The notes beneath the pieces were generated by a model. The model worked only from the letters and a program-made list of their open reading frames with translations, had not been told where the DNA came from and made no database searches. From an uncultured Caryophanales bacterium (GTDB lineage Bacteria > Bacillota_I > Bacilli_A > Acholeplasmatales > Anaeroplasmataceae): DNA of 52,383 nucleotides. The stretch covers positions 1 to 52,383 of the forward strand of contig CAKZZJ010000140.1 of NCBI GenBank assembly GCA_937885165.1, given 5' to 3'. Below, one piece after another: positions 27,401 through 35,953 of the stretch (positions are counted from its first letter, which is position 1; the number at the start of each line of letters is the position of its first letter). The translations under genes and the position numbers were made by a program.

Positions 27401-28831
27401 TTAATCATCAATTGAACCAAGCTTTTCCAAGGCTGATTTTTTAGTTTTGTCTTTATTATCTTTATTATATTTTAGACGATCTTTTAATTTTATTTTTTCT
27501 TTTATAAAGATAAATACAACTAAAGCTAAAATCATAACGATTGATGAATAAACAAACAACAATTTTTGTCCTAAATCATTAAAATCCATAATAAGGCCTA
27601 CTAATATAGGTGTTGCTGACTGAGCTATCATTGATGACATATAATAATATGAAGTAAATTTACCTAAATTTTTTGTATTTGAATATTCAACAACCATTGG
27701 GAATGAATTTATATTTACTAGTGCCCACCCAATACCAATAAGTGCGCTCATACCGATATAAAATATTTTCCAACCTATCGTTACACTACCCTCAGCATTT
27801 ACGAATATAATATTAGGAATTACTGATATAATAGCAATTAGAACAAGAGGTACTATTAAGAATATCAAGCCGATTATTACTGTAAATTTACGGCCTATTT
27901 TATCGGAAATAGAAGAACCTAAAATAAATGTAACAATTGAAACAACTGATAATACTGTTGCCATTAAAGAATACATTGTAGAATCACCGACAATGTTTTT
28001 AAAATATAATGAACCAAAGGTTTCAAAAGCGTTAAATGACATAAACCATAAGAAGATAGCAATCAATAAAATTATAAAATTTCTCTTATCTTTTTTACTT
28101 AATTTATTATCTTCTTCAGTAATATTGTCTAAAGTCTCAGTTAGTGATTCACCATATAAGACATCTTCTTTTGTTTCTTCAACAATCTTTTTCTCATTTA
28201 ATTTTACAATTAAGAAAATTAACACACATAAGAATACTGCAGTACATATTACAAAAGGCCAAATTACTTTATCCTGTATTTCAGCAAGTGTTGAATCAGC
28301 ATTTAATTTGAATACAGAAAACATACCTAATACTGTAGCGAATACTCCGCCTAAATAGCCGATTAAATTAATTATACCATTGGCTTTGCTTCTAAGTGGC
28401 TTTGGTGTTACATCAGGCATTAAGGCTACAGCAGGAGAACGATATGCCTGCATGATGATTAAAAACAACATCATAAATACAATTACTCCCGCAAGTGTAT
28501 CCCAAATACACATTAAGGCAATGAATGGGAATATGATGGTAGTAAGCGCCATACCTATTACAATATAAGGCATTCTCTTACCCCATTTCGTGTTTGTCTT
28601 GTCACTTAAATTTCCTAATATTGGCATAATGATTATTGCGGCAACATTGTCTAAAGCCATAATTATACCGACTAAATAGTTAGTATTTTCAAGCCCTACT
28701 TCCTTTAACATTGCTTCTAATATTATCGGACAGTAGGTGTTATATACCTGCCATAACATCAATATACCGAAGAATGCAAAGGCAATTTTAAAAGTATTTT
28801 TATAATTTAATTTTAGTGTTCTTTCTTCCAT
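27401..28831 (-). CDS. MFS transporter, GPH/SLC45-like sugar carrier
   Basis: 476 residues with 12 predicted membrane spans. It resembles the GPH/SLC45 group of sugar symporters: NLSDKTNTKWGKRMPYIV after the second span, QAYRSPAVALMPDV, and PLRSKANGIINLIGYLGG. A central cytoplasmic loop of about 55 residues is rich in Lys and Glu, and the C-terminal tail is basic. AAGGA lies 9 bases before the ATG. A TATACT at 28852-28857 (minus strand) is the likely -10. The sugar cannot be read from sequence; disaccharides are typical. Confidence 0.85.
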   Translation of the reverse strand: MEERTLKLNYKNTFKIAFAFFGILMLWQVYNTYCPIILEAMLKEVGLENTNYLVGIIMALDNVAAIIIMPILGNLSDKTNTKWGKRMPYIVIGMALTTIIFPFIALMCIWDTLAGVIVFMMLFLIIMQAYRSPAVALMPDVTPKPLRSKANGIINLIGYLGGVFATVLGMFSVFKLNADSTLAEIQDKVIWPFVICTAVFLCVLIFLIVKLNEKKIVEETKEDVLYGESLTETLDNITEEDNKLSKKDKRNFIILLIAIFLWFMSFNAFETFGSLYFKNIVGDSTMYSLMATVLSVVSIVTFILGSSISDKIGRKFTVIIGLIFLIVPLVLIAIISVIPNIIFVNAEGSVTIGWKIFYIGMSALIGIGWALVNINSFPMVVEYSNTKNLGKFTSYYYMSSMIAQSATPILVGLIMDFNDLGQKLLFVYSSIVMILALVVFIFIKEKIKLKDRLKYNKDNKDKTKKSALEKLGSIDD

Positions 28832-28938
28832 TTTTTCACATCCTTATTTAGAGTATAACACAATTATTTTTGAAAATAAATAAAATTAAGAAATATAGAA
28901 ACTTTATCAACTTAATCCAAGTATTTTTTCTTACTTTC

Positions 28939-28962
28939 TTTTTTATCAATATTGATAAAAAA
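28939..28962. promoter_or_regulatory. Perfect 24-bp palindrome over the alaS -35
   Basis: Palindrome with half-site TTTTTTATCAAT, centred between 28950 and 28951, in the divergent region between the MFS gene and alaS. It contains the alaS -35 (28952-28957), so a bound repressor would block it. Confidence 0.5.
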
Positions 28963-28980
28963 ACTTTACTTTGGTATAAT
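28952..28980 (+). promoter_or_regulatory. alaS operon promoter
   Basis: TTGATA (28952-28957), a 17-base spacer and TATAAT (28975-28980), about 30 bases before the alaS ATG. No T-box or other leader RNA fits in that space. Confidence 0.7.
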
Positions 28981-29009
28981 ATCTCTATTGTGAAAAGGTA
29001 GTGGTATTT

Positions 29010-31625
29010 ATGAAGAATTTAAAATCTTATGAAATCAGACAAATGTGGCTTGATTTCTTTAAATCAAAAGGACATTTAATAGAACCTAGTGCTTCCTTGG
29101 TTCCGGTTAATGACCCAACTTTATTATGGACTAATGCCGGAGTTACACCACTAAAGAAATATTTTGATGGTTCTGTTGTACCACCTAATAATAGACTTAC
29201 TAATGCTCAAAAATGTATAAGAACTAACGATATCGAAAATGTAGGTAAAACCGCAAGACATCATACTTTTTTTGAGATGCTTGGTAATTTCTCCATTGGT
29301 GATTATTTTAAAGAAGAAGCAATTAAATTCGCAACTGAAATTTTATTTGATCAAAAATATTTCGCTTTTGATAAAAATAAAATCTATATAACTTATTACA
29401 CAGAAGATATCGATGCCAAAGAAAACTGGATTAAAAATGGTGTAGCTTTAGACCATTTAATTCCTCTTAAATCAAATTTCTGGGAAATAGGATCAGGACC
29501 TTGCGGACCAGATACAGAGATGTTTTATGATAGAGGCGAAAAATATGATAAAAGAGGAAAAGAATTGATTGAAAAAGATATAGAAAATGATAGATTTATC
29601 GAAATCTGGAATATCGTATTTTCCCAATTTAATTCTCAAGAAGGCGTAGATAGAAAAGATTATAAAGAACTTCCTAAGAAAAATATCGATACTGGTGCCG
29701 GCCTTGAAAGATTATGTTGTGTTATGCAGGGTTGCGATACAAATTACGAGACTGACTTATTTATGCCGATAATAAATAAAACAGAAGAAATATCTAAAGT
29801 TAAATATGAAGGTCAGATGGCATTTAAGGTCATAGCCGATCATGTTAGAACATTAGTATTTGCATTAGCTGATGGTGCGATGTTTTCTAATGAAGGTAGA
29901 GGCTATGTTTTAAGAAGAGTATTAAGAAGAGCGGCTAAATACGCTAAAAAATTAGGAATACATAAACCATTTATGTCTGACTTAGTTGATGTAGTAATAG
30001 ATATAATGGATCCTTTCTATCCTTATTTAAAAGATAAATCAGTTTTAATAAAGAAAATGATTAATGCTGAAGAAGTTAAGTTTCTTGAAACACTTGAAGA
30101 TGGTGAAAAGAAATTTAATTTGATTGCTTCAAAGTCTGATAAAATAATCAGCGGTGAAGATGCATTTACATTATATGATACTTTTGGTTTTCCAATTGAA
30201 CTTACAGTTGAATATGCAGAAGAACTTGGATTAAAGGTTGACATTGATTCATTTAACAAAAGCTTACTTAATCAGAAGAAAAAAGCTAAAGAAGCAAGAG
30301 CTGATATTTCATCAATGAAAGGACAGAATGAAGAATTTTTAGCATTTAAAGATAAATCAACATTTATTGGTTATTCAGATACTGAGACAAAAGCTAAAGT
30401 GATTGCGAAATTTGGTAATGATGTTGTTTTAGATAATACACCATTTTATGCATTCAGTGGTGGACAGTTATCAGATTCAGGATACATAAATGAATATTTA
30501 GTCAAAGATGTCATCAAGATGCCTAATGGACAAAATTTACATATTTTAGATGAAAATGATTTAAATGTAGGCGATATTGTCGATGCTAAAATTGATTTGG
30601 ATAAGAGAACAAAAACGAGAAAGAATCATAGTGCGGCTCACCTTCTTCAGGCAGCATTAAAAGAAGTTCTTGGGCCTCATGTAATGCAGCAGGGATCTCA
30701 AGTGTGTGATACTTATTCAAGATTTGATTTTAATAATTATGAAGCATTAACTGATGAAGAAATATTAAAGATTGAAGATTTAGTTAATTCATATATTGAT
30801 AATGCATATGACGTCAATACTTTAGTATTACCTATAGAAGAAGCAAAAAAACTTGGTGCTACAGCCCTTTTTGATGAAAAATATGGTGATGTTGTAAGAG
30901 TAGTAATCATGGGTAATGTATCAAAAGAATTTTGTGGTGGCACTCATGTATTTAATACTAAAGATGTAGAAAAATATGCAATCTATTCTTATGAATCAAT
31001 AGGTTCAGGCATTTTTAGAATTACTGCTTCAACATCAGATGAAGCAATGAAATATGTAAAAGAAGAATCTAAAAATGTCATTGATTCTATCAAAGCTTTC
31101 ATAAATAAACAGAATGAATTAATTGCTAAAGCCAAAAATGAAGGTATTGTACTTAAAGCTAAATTAACATATATCGAGCCAACTGAATTTGGATATAGAT
31201 ATGTTTTAAAATTAAGAGAAAATCTAAAAGAAGCATCTTATCTATATCATGAACTTGAAAAAGAATATAATAATTTACAATCTAAGAATGCTTTAAAGGA
31301 TTTAGATCAGTTTGATAAAGAAATAGATAACAATAATTTATTTGCAAAAACTAATCAGACTGATGTTAATTTAATCAAGGATATGGCATACGCACTTGTA
31401 AATAACAAATCACTTGATATCGTATTACTTGCATCAGTGAATAACAATAAATTAACATTTGTCTGTGCTACAAGTCCTAAAGTTAATGCAGTAGATGTAA
31501 TAAAAGAAGCAACTAAAATCACTGGTGGCGGTGGCGGAGGAAAACCAAATATGGCCCAGGCCGGTGGTAAGGAAATAGCTAAACTTGATGAGGCAATTGC
31601 TCATTTAAAGGAATTATATAGATGA
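29010..31625 (+). CDS. alaS: Alanyl-tRNA synthetase
   Basis: 871 residues, full length. Class II catalytic core with CIRTNDIENVGKTARHHTFF and MLGNFSIGDYFK; editing domain with HSAAHLLQAAL and the zinc-binding CGGTHV; C-terminal C-Ala domain with GGGGGGKPNMAQAGGK. An in-frame GTG at 29001 would overlap the AAAAGG ribosome site, so the ATG at 29010, opening MKNLKSYEIRQMWLDFF, is chosen. It is first in a conserved Bacilli gene string and overlaps yqgF by 4 bases. The ireB (yrzL) gene usually found next is absent. Confidence 0.98.
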   Translation: MKNLKSYEIRQMWLDFFKSKGHLIEPSASLVPVNDPTLLWTNAGVTPLKKYFDGSVVPPNNRLTNAQKCIRTNDIENVGKTARHHTFFEMLGNFSIGDYFKEEAIKFATEILFDQKYFAFDKNKIYITYYTEDIDAKENWIKNGVALDHLIPLKSNFWEIGSGPCGPDTEMFYDRGEKYDKRGKELIEKDIENDRFIEIWNIVFSQFNSQEGVDRKDYKELPKKNIDTGAGLERLCCVMQGCDTNYETDLFMPIINKTEEISKVKYEGQMAFKVIADHVRTLVFALADGAMFSNEGRGYVLRRVLRRAAKYAKKLGIHKPFMSDLVDVVIDIMDPFYPYLKDKSVLIKKMINAEEVKFLETLEDGEKKFNLIASKSDKIISGEDAFTLYDTFGFPIELTVEYAEELGLKVDIDSFNKSLLNQKKKAKEARADISSMKGQNEEFLAFKDKSTFIGYSDTETKAKVIAKFGNDVVLDNTPFYAFSGGQLSDSGYINEYLVKDVIKMPNGQNLHILDENDLNVGDIVDAKIDLDKRTKTRKNHSAAHLLQAALKEVLGPHVMQQGSQVCDTYSRFDFNNYEALTDEEILKIEDLVNSYIDNAYDVNTLVLPIEEAKKLGATALFDEKYGDVVRVVIMGNVSKEFCGGTHVFNTKDVEKYAIYSYESIGSGIFRITASTSDEAMKYVKEESKNVIDSIKAFINKQNELIAKAKNEGIVLKAKLTYIEPTEFGYRYVLKLRENLKEASYLYHELEKEYNNLQSKNALKDLDQFDKEIDNNNLFAKTNQTDVNLIKDMAYALVNNKSLDIVLLASVNNNKLTFVCATSPKVNAVDVIKEATKITGGGGGGKPNMAQAGGKEIAKLDEAIAHLKELYR

Positions 31626-32035
31626 AATACATAGGCTTAGATTTAGGAAGTAAAACTTTAGGTATAGCTATATCAGATTCACTTGGTATGATTGCAAGAG
31701 CGCTTGAAACATATAGATTCGAAGAAGATGACTACTTAAGTGCGGCAAATTATATAATTGATGTTGCTAAAAAAGAAGGAGTCACAACTTTGATTTTAGG
31801 CAATCCTAAGCATATGAATGGTGATGATGGTATAAGAAGCCAGATATCATTTGATTTTAAAAAATTAATTGAAGATAACTCAAATCTAAAAGTTATCTTA
31901 GAAGATGAAAGACTTACATCAGTAATCGTTGATAAAGCTATGATTAAGGGTGATTTAAGAAGAGAAAAAAGAAAACAAAAAAAAGATGAAATGGCTGCAG
32001 TTGTAATACTTCAGAATTATTTAGATAGGAATTAA
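31622..32035 (+). CDS. yqgF: YqgF/RuvX putative pre-16S rRNA nuclease
   Basis: 137 residues with the RNase H-like fold. GLDLGSKTLGIAISD carries the first catalytic Asp (Asp7), followed by LGNPKHMNG, LEDERLTS and a C-terminal Asp in KKDEMAAVVIL. In E. coli YqgF takes part in 16S rRNA 5'-end maturation; it was earlier called a Holliday-junction resolvase. It starts within the alaS stop (ATGA) and is followed after 5 bases by the DUF1292 gene, the usual Bacilli order. Confidence 0.95.
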   Translation: MKYIGLDLGSKTLGIAISDSLGMIARALETYRFEEDDYLSAANYIIDVAKKEGVTTLILGNPKHMNGDDGIRSQISFDFKKLIEDNSNLKVILEDERLTSVIVDKAMIKGDLRREKRKQKKDEMAAVVILQNYLDRN

Positions 32036-32040
32036 GAATT

Positions 32041-32304
32041 ATGAAAGATGAAAATAAATCATTATTGATAACTAAAGATGATGGAACTGAATTATTATGT
32101 GAAATAATATTCACATATTTTGATGAAGAAACAAAGAAAAATTATGTAGTATTCAAAACACCGAATGATGAATTTTCTGCTGCATACTTTACTGAATCAT
32201 CTCCTACAAGTGGTAATCTAGATCCAGTTAAAGATGATGATGAATGGGAAATGCTAGAAGATTTATTGAATGATTATTACGAAAGTGATGATGATGAGGA
32301 ATAA
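32041..32304 (+). CDS. DUF1292 family protein (YrzB-like)
   Basis: 87 acidic residues. The body ITKDDGTELLCEIIFTYF followed by KKNYVVFKT and a Glu/Asp-rich tail (EWEMLEDLLNDYYESDDDEE) matches DUF1292 of Bacilli, always found by alaS and yqgF. Function unknown. Its 3' end overlaps the start of the methyltransferase gene. Confidence 0.9.
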   Translation: MKDENKSLLITKDDGTELLCEIIFTYFDEETKKNYVVFKTPNDEFSAAYFTESSPTSGNLDPVKDDDEWEMLEDLLNDYYESDDDEE

Positions 32305-32902
32305 TTTAGTATTTGATTCTTTTGATGATGCATTAAAAGAATATGCAAAAGAAAATAAGGTACCGATAATTTTAGATGAAGGTTTATCATTTTTAATTAA
32401 TATTATTAAAGTAAGCAAAACTAAAAAAATATTGGAAATAGGTTCTGCAATCGGCTATTCAGCAATTGAGATTGTAAAAAATACTGATTCATATGTTGAT
32501 ACAATTGAAAGAAATCTAGATATGTATAATGAGGCTAAAAAAAATATAGCCCTTGCTAATTTAAATGATAAAATAAACATTTACAATGTTGATGCCTTAG
32601 AATCATTTGATTTATTTAAACATAAAAAATATGACTTAATATTTATTGATGCTGCTAAAGCTCAATATAAAAAATTTTTTCAGGAATTTGAAATATTATT
32701 AAATGATAATGGCATTATCATCTGTGACAATATGAATTTTCATAATTTAGTTAATGGTAATTTAGATGACATGTCAAGAAGCTTAAGAGGCTTAGTTAGA
32801 AAATTGAGTGAGTTTGAAGCCTGGCTTTTAGAAAATGACAAATACTTAAGTTCTATTTATGATATTGGTGATGGAATGAGTATTTCTATTAAAAAGGAAT
32901 GA
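32288..32902 (+). CDS. O-methyltransferase, TrmR/YrrM family
   Basis: About 204 residues, class I SAM-dependent methyltransferase. SAM motif ILEIGSAIGYSAIEI, acidic ribose-binding Glu in DTIERN, metal/active-site LIFIDAAKAQYKKFF and GIIICDNM. Position after DUF1292 and similarity to Bacillus YrrM suggest TrmR, which methylates 5-hydroxyuridine in tRNA. The start is uncertain: in-frame ATGs lie at 32270, 32288, 32291 and 32294, all overlapping the DUF1292 gene. The family N-terminus fits the last three best. Confidence 0.88.
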   Translation: MMMRNNLVFDSFDDALKEYAKENKVPIILDEGLSFLINIIKVSKTKKILEIGSAIGYSAIEIVKNTDSYVDTIERNLDMYNEAKKNIALANLNDKINIYNVDALESFDLFKHKKYDLIFIDAAKAQYKKFFQEFEILLNDNGIIICDNMNFHNLVNGNLDDMSRSLRGLVRKLSEFEAWLLENDKYLSSIYDIGDGMSISIKKE

Positions 32903-32906
32903 TTTT

Positions 32907-33788
32907 ATGAGAATTAAAGGTCCTATTCATATGATTGAAATGGAAAATAATATAATAGGCATAGTATGTTATGGGCATATTAAATTTTTCTATTTTCAAA
33001 ATAGGCTGTTAAATATATATAAAAAATATCTTTATCAATTTAATTGGATAGATCTTGAATATGATAAAGAAAAAATAAAAAAGGGACCATATAGTGCCTA
33101 TAAGGTAGATTTCTTATATCAGATATATGGGCCAGGAACTTTAGATAGAATAATATATTTTGATAAAAAAGATATTGATTATGAAACCTATAAAATGTTA
33201 GATAAACTAGAATATACGCTATTTCTAGATTTAGAGATGAGTATGCCAGGATATCAGTTTAAAGGCAGAGAATATGAATCTGAAATCATTCAGGTTGGCT
33301 TTGAATTATATAGAGGCGATAATCTTATAACTGATTATACAAGTTATATTTATCCAACAGTTAATCAGGATATATCAGTAAGAACTTTAAAATTCTTAAA
33401 TATAACAAAAGAATTATTGTATAATACAGGAGTATCATATAAAGAATTCTATAATGTATTTTCAACTTTAGTTAAAAAATATAAGCCTGCCATAATCATA
33501 TATGGCAAAAATGATAAATTAATTTTGGATAAATCATTTGTTATAAATAAAGTTGAACCACTTAAATTAAGATATATTAATTTGCTTAATTTAATCAAAA
33601 CATTTTATAATTTAAAAAATGATCCGGGTTTATTTAAATTATATGAAACTTATTCAGAAGGTTACGAAGTTCAGCTTCATGACGCACTTGATGATTCTCA
33701 TACAACTAAATTATTATTTGATGCCTTTAAAAAAGATATGCTTGATTATAGGCATTATAATGAAATAAGAGAAAAATTTATTTTGTAA
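32907..33788 (+). CDS. DEDDh-type 3'-5' exonuclease domain protein
   Basis: 293 residues. A region of about 100 residues without recognisable motifs precedes an RNase T / DNA polymerase III epsilon-like exonuclease domain. Exo I is Asp108/Glu110 in FLDLEMS, a middle Asp is in IYGKNDKLIL, and Exo III is His258 to Asp263 in HDALDDSHTTKLLF (H-x4-D). All four acidic metal ligands plus His appear present, so it should be active on DNA or RNA ends. AAAAGGA precedes the ATG. It is last in the alaS operon. I see no clear terminator after it. Confidence 0.82.
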   Translation: MRIKGPIHMIEMENNIIGIVCYGHIKFFYFQNRLLNIYKKYLYQFNWIDLEYDKEKIKKGPYSAYKVDFLYQIYGPGTLDRIIYFDKKDIDYETYKMLDKLEYTLFLDLEMSMPGYQFKGREYESEIIQVGFELYRGDNLITDYTSYIYPTVNQDISVRTLKFLNITKELLYNTGVSYKEFYNVFSTLVKKYKPAIIIYGKNDKLILDKSFVINKVEPLKLRYINLLNLIKTFYNLKNDPGLFKLYETYSEGYEVQLHDALDDSHTTKLLFDAFKKDMLDYRHYNEIREKFIL

Positions 33789-33940
33789 AAAGAAAAAAGT
33801 GATTATATTTTGGTTATTACTCAAATTAGGGTATAGCTCAAAAATTGAATATAAGAATTGTACTAGAAATAGTATCAATTTAAAAAAAACATTCAATATT
33901 GATTTATCATAAATAATTTAAAACATTTACGGGTGAAAAA

Positions 33941-34376
33941 TTGAAAATTGCAAGTAGAATCTTATTTTTAATTAGCGGTATTCTTTCAATATTTTTAGCG
34001 ATTACATATTTTAATTACTGGTACCATTTTTGTTGTATTAGGAAATAATTCAAACTTTAGAAATTCGCTTATTGAAGGATTAAATAATTGATCTGTTCAT
34101 TCTTCTTTTCAGGGTTCAGTAGAAGAAATCGCTGATGCTATAATGGCCGTATTTGTAGTTTTAGGTATTGTTTTCTTGATTTTAGTTGTCTTTTGTATTG
34201 CAAATGCAGTTTTATCGTTTATTGCAAGAGAAAAACAAAACAAAGCCCTATACATTATCAATATCGTCTTAGGTGTAGCTTCAGGAGTCGAATTAAATGT
34301 AGTTGGCGCTATTTTTGGTTTAGTTACAATATCTAGAGAAAATCAAGATTTGATAGAACCAACTATTTCACTATAA
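33941..34376 (+). pseudogene. Decayed small membrane protein gene (DUF4064-like)
   Basis: Two in-frame pieces and an in-frame stop suggest one broken gene. From TTG at 33941, after GGGTG, the frame reads MKIASRILFLISGILSIFLA and stops at 34046. Around 34005-34020 it must shift one base to read LITGTIFVVLGNNSNF, then meets TGA at 34089-34091, and continues to 34376 (FVVLGIVFLILVVFCIANAV, then NIVLGVASGVELNVVGAIFG). The last 77 residues remain open from an ATG at 34143 and could still be made. The layout (N-terminal span, soluble loop, two or three C-terminal spans) resembles small DUF4064-type membrane proteins; that assignment is tentative. Confidence 0.65.
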
Positions 34377-34405
34377 GATTACAAAACAACTAAATAATTT
34401 AAAAT

Positions 34406-34455
34406 GGGCTGTTAAGAAATTAAACTTTTGAGTTTAACGACTTAACAGCCCCTTT
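34406..34455. terminator. Strong bidirectional terminator
   Basis: Outer stem GGGCTGTTAAG (34406-34416) / CTTAACAGCCC (34441-34451) with inner stem TTAAACT / AGTTTAA. It lies between convergent genes, directly after the antiporter stop on the minus strand. Confidence 0.85.
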
Positions 34456-34456
34456 A

Positions 34457-35752
34457 TTATTCTAATATTATATCTTGTGGTTCATCTTTATAAAGAAGCT
34501 TTAATAATATTGGTACAATGAATGATGTAAATACAATAAGCATTACAACAAATGGTGTTATTGAATTAGATATTATACCTGCAGATACACCCTTATCTAC
34601 AGTTATTAAAGCTACTTCAGCTCTTACCATCATACCTAGGCCAATCTTTGTTGAATCCTTGAGATTAAATCCTGTGATTCTAGCTCCGATTCCACAGCCT
34701 ACAAGTTTACCTACTAATCCGGCAATTATGAATACAAAGCCGAAAGCGATAAAATCTGTTGAGATATTATTGAATTCTATCGATATACCAACATTAGCGA
34801 AGAATACAGGTGTGAAAAGCATATAACCTAATATATCGCTTCTACGTTCAACATATTCTTTTTCTTTATACCTTGATAATATAAGCCCGCAGAAGAACGC
34901 GCCTGTTATATCGGCAACACCAAATATTTTTTCACATACCCAGGCATATAAGAAAGCACTGGCTATACCAAATATAGGTATTCTTCTATGATGTTCAAAT
35001 TTTTTATCCAAGAATATGAAAATCTTTCTAATGAAATATCCTAAGCCAAACATAAGGCCAAAACATAAAATTGTCAGAACAATTGTAATCCAGGCTTCAT
35101 TTGCGTTTACATTAAATATCTGACTAATCCATTTGGCACCATAAGCCAAGCTTTCAGTATCTGCAGTTTTACCTGATAAACTGATGATGAATGATAATAT
35201 AATTACACCGATTATATCATCAATTATCGCTGCTGCAGAAATGACAGTTCCGACATTTGAATTAAGTTTGCCCATTTCTTTTAATGTGGCAACTGTGACT
35301 GATACAGAAGTAGCAGTTAGGATAGTTCCATAAAATAAATTAGAATATAAAACGGATTTATCTGATAAAGCACTAAAGCCTCCATTGAATAATGTGGCAA
35401 CAAGAAAACCAAGTGAAAGTGGTAAGATTACTCCAAGTAATGTTACCGCAATTGATGATAATCCTGTCTTTTTGATTTTATCAAGGTCGGTTTCAAGACC
35501 TGCTTCAAACATAATTAATACGACACCGATTTTACTTATAAAACTTATTCCTTCAATAGCACCTGGTGTAAGTATTGACTGATTAGGTATAAGTTTAATT
35601 AATCCAATTAATATACCGGAGATTAACAAACCAAGTACTTGTGGGAGTTTAAATCTCTTACAGGCAATAGAAAATATTTTTCCTAATAATAATATTAATG
35701 CTATAGGCAATAATACGTCTGTATAGGATATATCTAAAAATAAATTCGACAT
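34457..35752 (-). CDS. CPA2 family cation/proton antiporter
   Basis: 431 residues with about 12 membrane spans, Na+/H+ or K+/H+ antiporter of the CPA2 (KefB/NapA) group. Motifs are LPQVLGLLISGILIGLI, VLIMFEAGLETDL, TATSVSVTVATLKEMG and the ion-binding Asp pair in AAIIDDIIGVIIL. There is no C-terminal nucleotide-binding (KTN) domain, so it is unlike full KefB/KefC. GAAGGG precedes the ATG. It has its own promoter, with a cre-like site upstream. Confidence 0.9.
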   Translation of the reverse strand: MSNLFLDISYTDVLLPIALILLLGKIFSIACKRFKLPQVLGLLISGILIGLIKLIPNQSILTPGAIEGISFISKIGVVLIMFEAGLETDLDKIKKTGLSSIAVTLLGVILPLSLGFLVATLFNGGFSALSDKSVLYSNLFYGTILTATSVSVTVATLKEMGKLNSNVGTVISAAAIIDDIIGVIILSFIISLSGKTADTESLAYGAKWISQIFNVNANEAWITIVLTILCFGLMFGLGYFIRKIFIFLDKKFEHHRRIPIFGIASAFLYAWVCEKIFGVADITGAFFCGLILSRYKEKEYVERRSDILGYMLFTPVFFANVGISIEFNNISTDFIAFGFVFIIAGLVGKLVGCGIGARITGFNLKDSTKIGLGMMVRAEVALITVDKGVSAGIISNSITPFVVMLIVFTSFIVPILLKLLYKDEPQDIILE

Positions 35753-35779
35753 TTATAACCCTTCTTTCGCACAAAGCAA

Positions 35780-35808
35780 ATTATATAACTTTATTTTATT
35801 CTTTACAA
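35780..35808 (-). promoter_or_regulatory. Antiporter promoter
   Basis: On the minus strand TTGTAA (35803-35808), a 17-base spacer and TATAAT (35780-35785). Confidence 0.65.
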
Positions 35809-35821
35809 GAATAAATTTTTT

Positions 35822-35835
35822 TGAAAACGATTATA
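35822..35835. promoter_or_regulatory. cre-like site (one mismatch)
   Basis: TGAAAACGATTATA matches the CcpA box TGWAANCGNTNNCA except for T in place of the second C. It lies about 50-60 bases upstream of the predicted antiporter start and 50 bases before the acyltransferase promoter. HprK elsewhere in the window makes CcpA-type control plausible. Confidence 0.3.
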
Positions 35836-35884
35836 AATTTAACATTTTATCACTTTAATTACTGAGATAAGCGATAATTTAAAA

Positions 35885-35913
35885 TTGTCACCAACTATAA
35901 ATTATGATATACT
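35885..35913 (+). promoter_or_regulatory. Promoter of the acyltransferase-glmM-glnA string
   Basis: TTGTCA (35885-35890), a 17-base spacer and TATACT (35908-35913), with an upstream TG at 35905-35906 (extended -10). Confidence 0.7.
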
Positions 35914-35953
35914 ATTAGATAGTGATTAAATAAATTTTAGATGGAGAAATATT

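Noticed and set aside
28981..29009. T-box leader for alaS
   Set aside because: Only about 20 bases separate the predicted transcript start from the ATG; too short for a T-box.
34089..34091. TGA read as Trp (genetic code 4)
   Set aside because: Several intact genes end in TGA at ATGA overlaps, and the same pseudogene also needs a frameshift, so TGA is a normal stop here.
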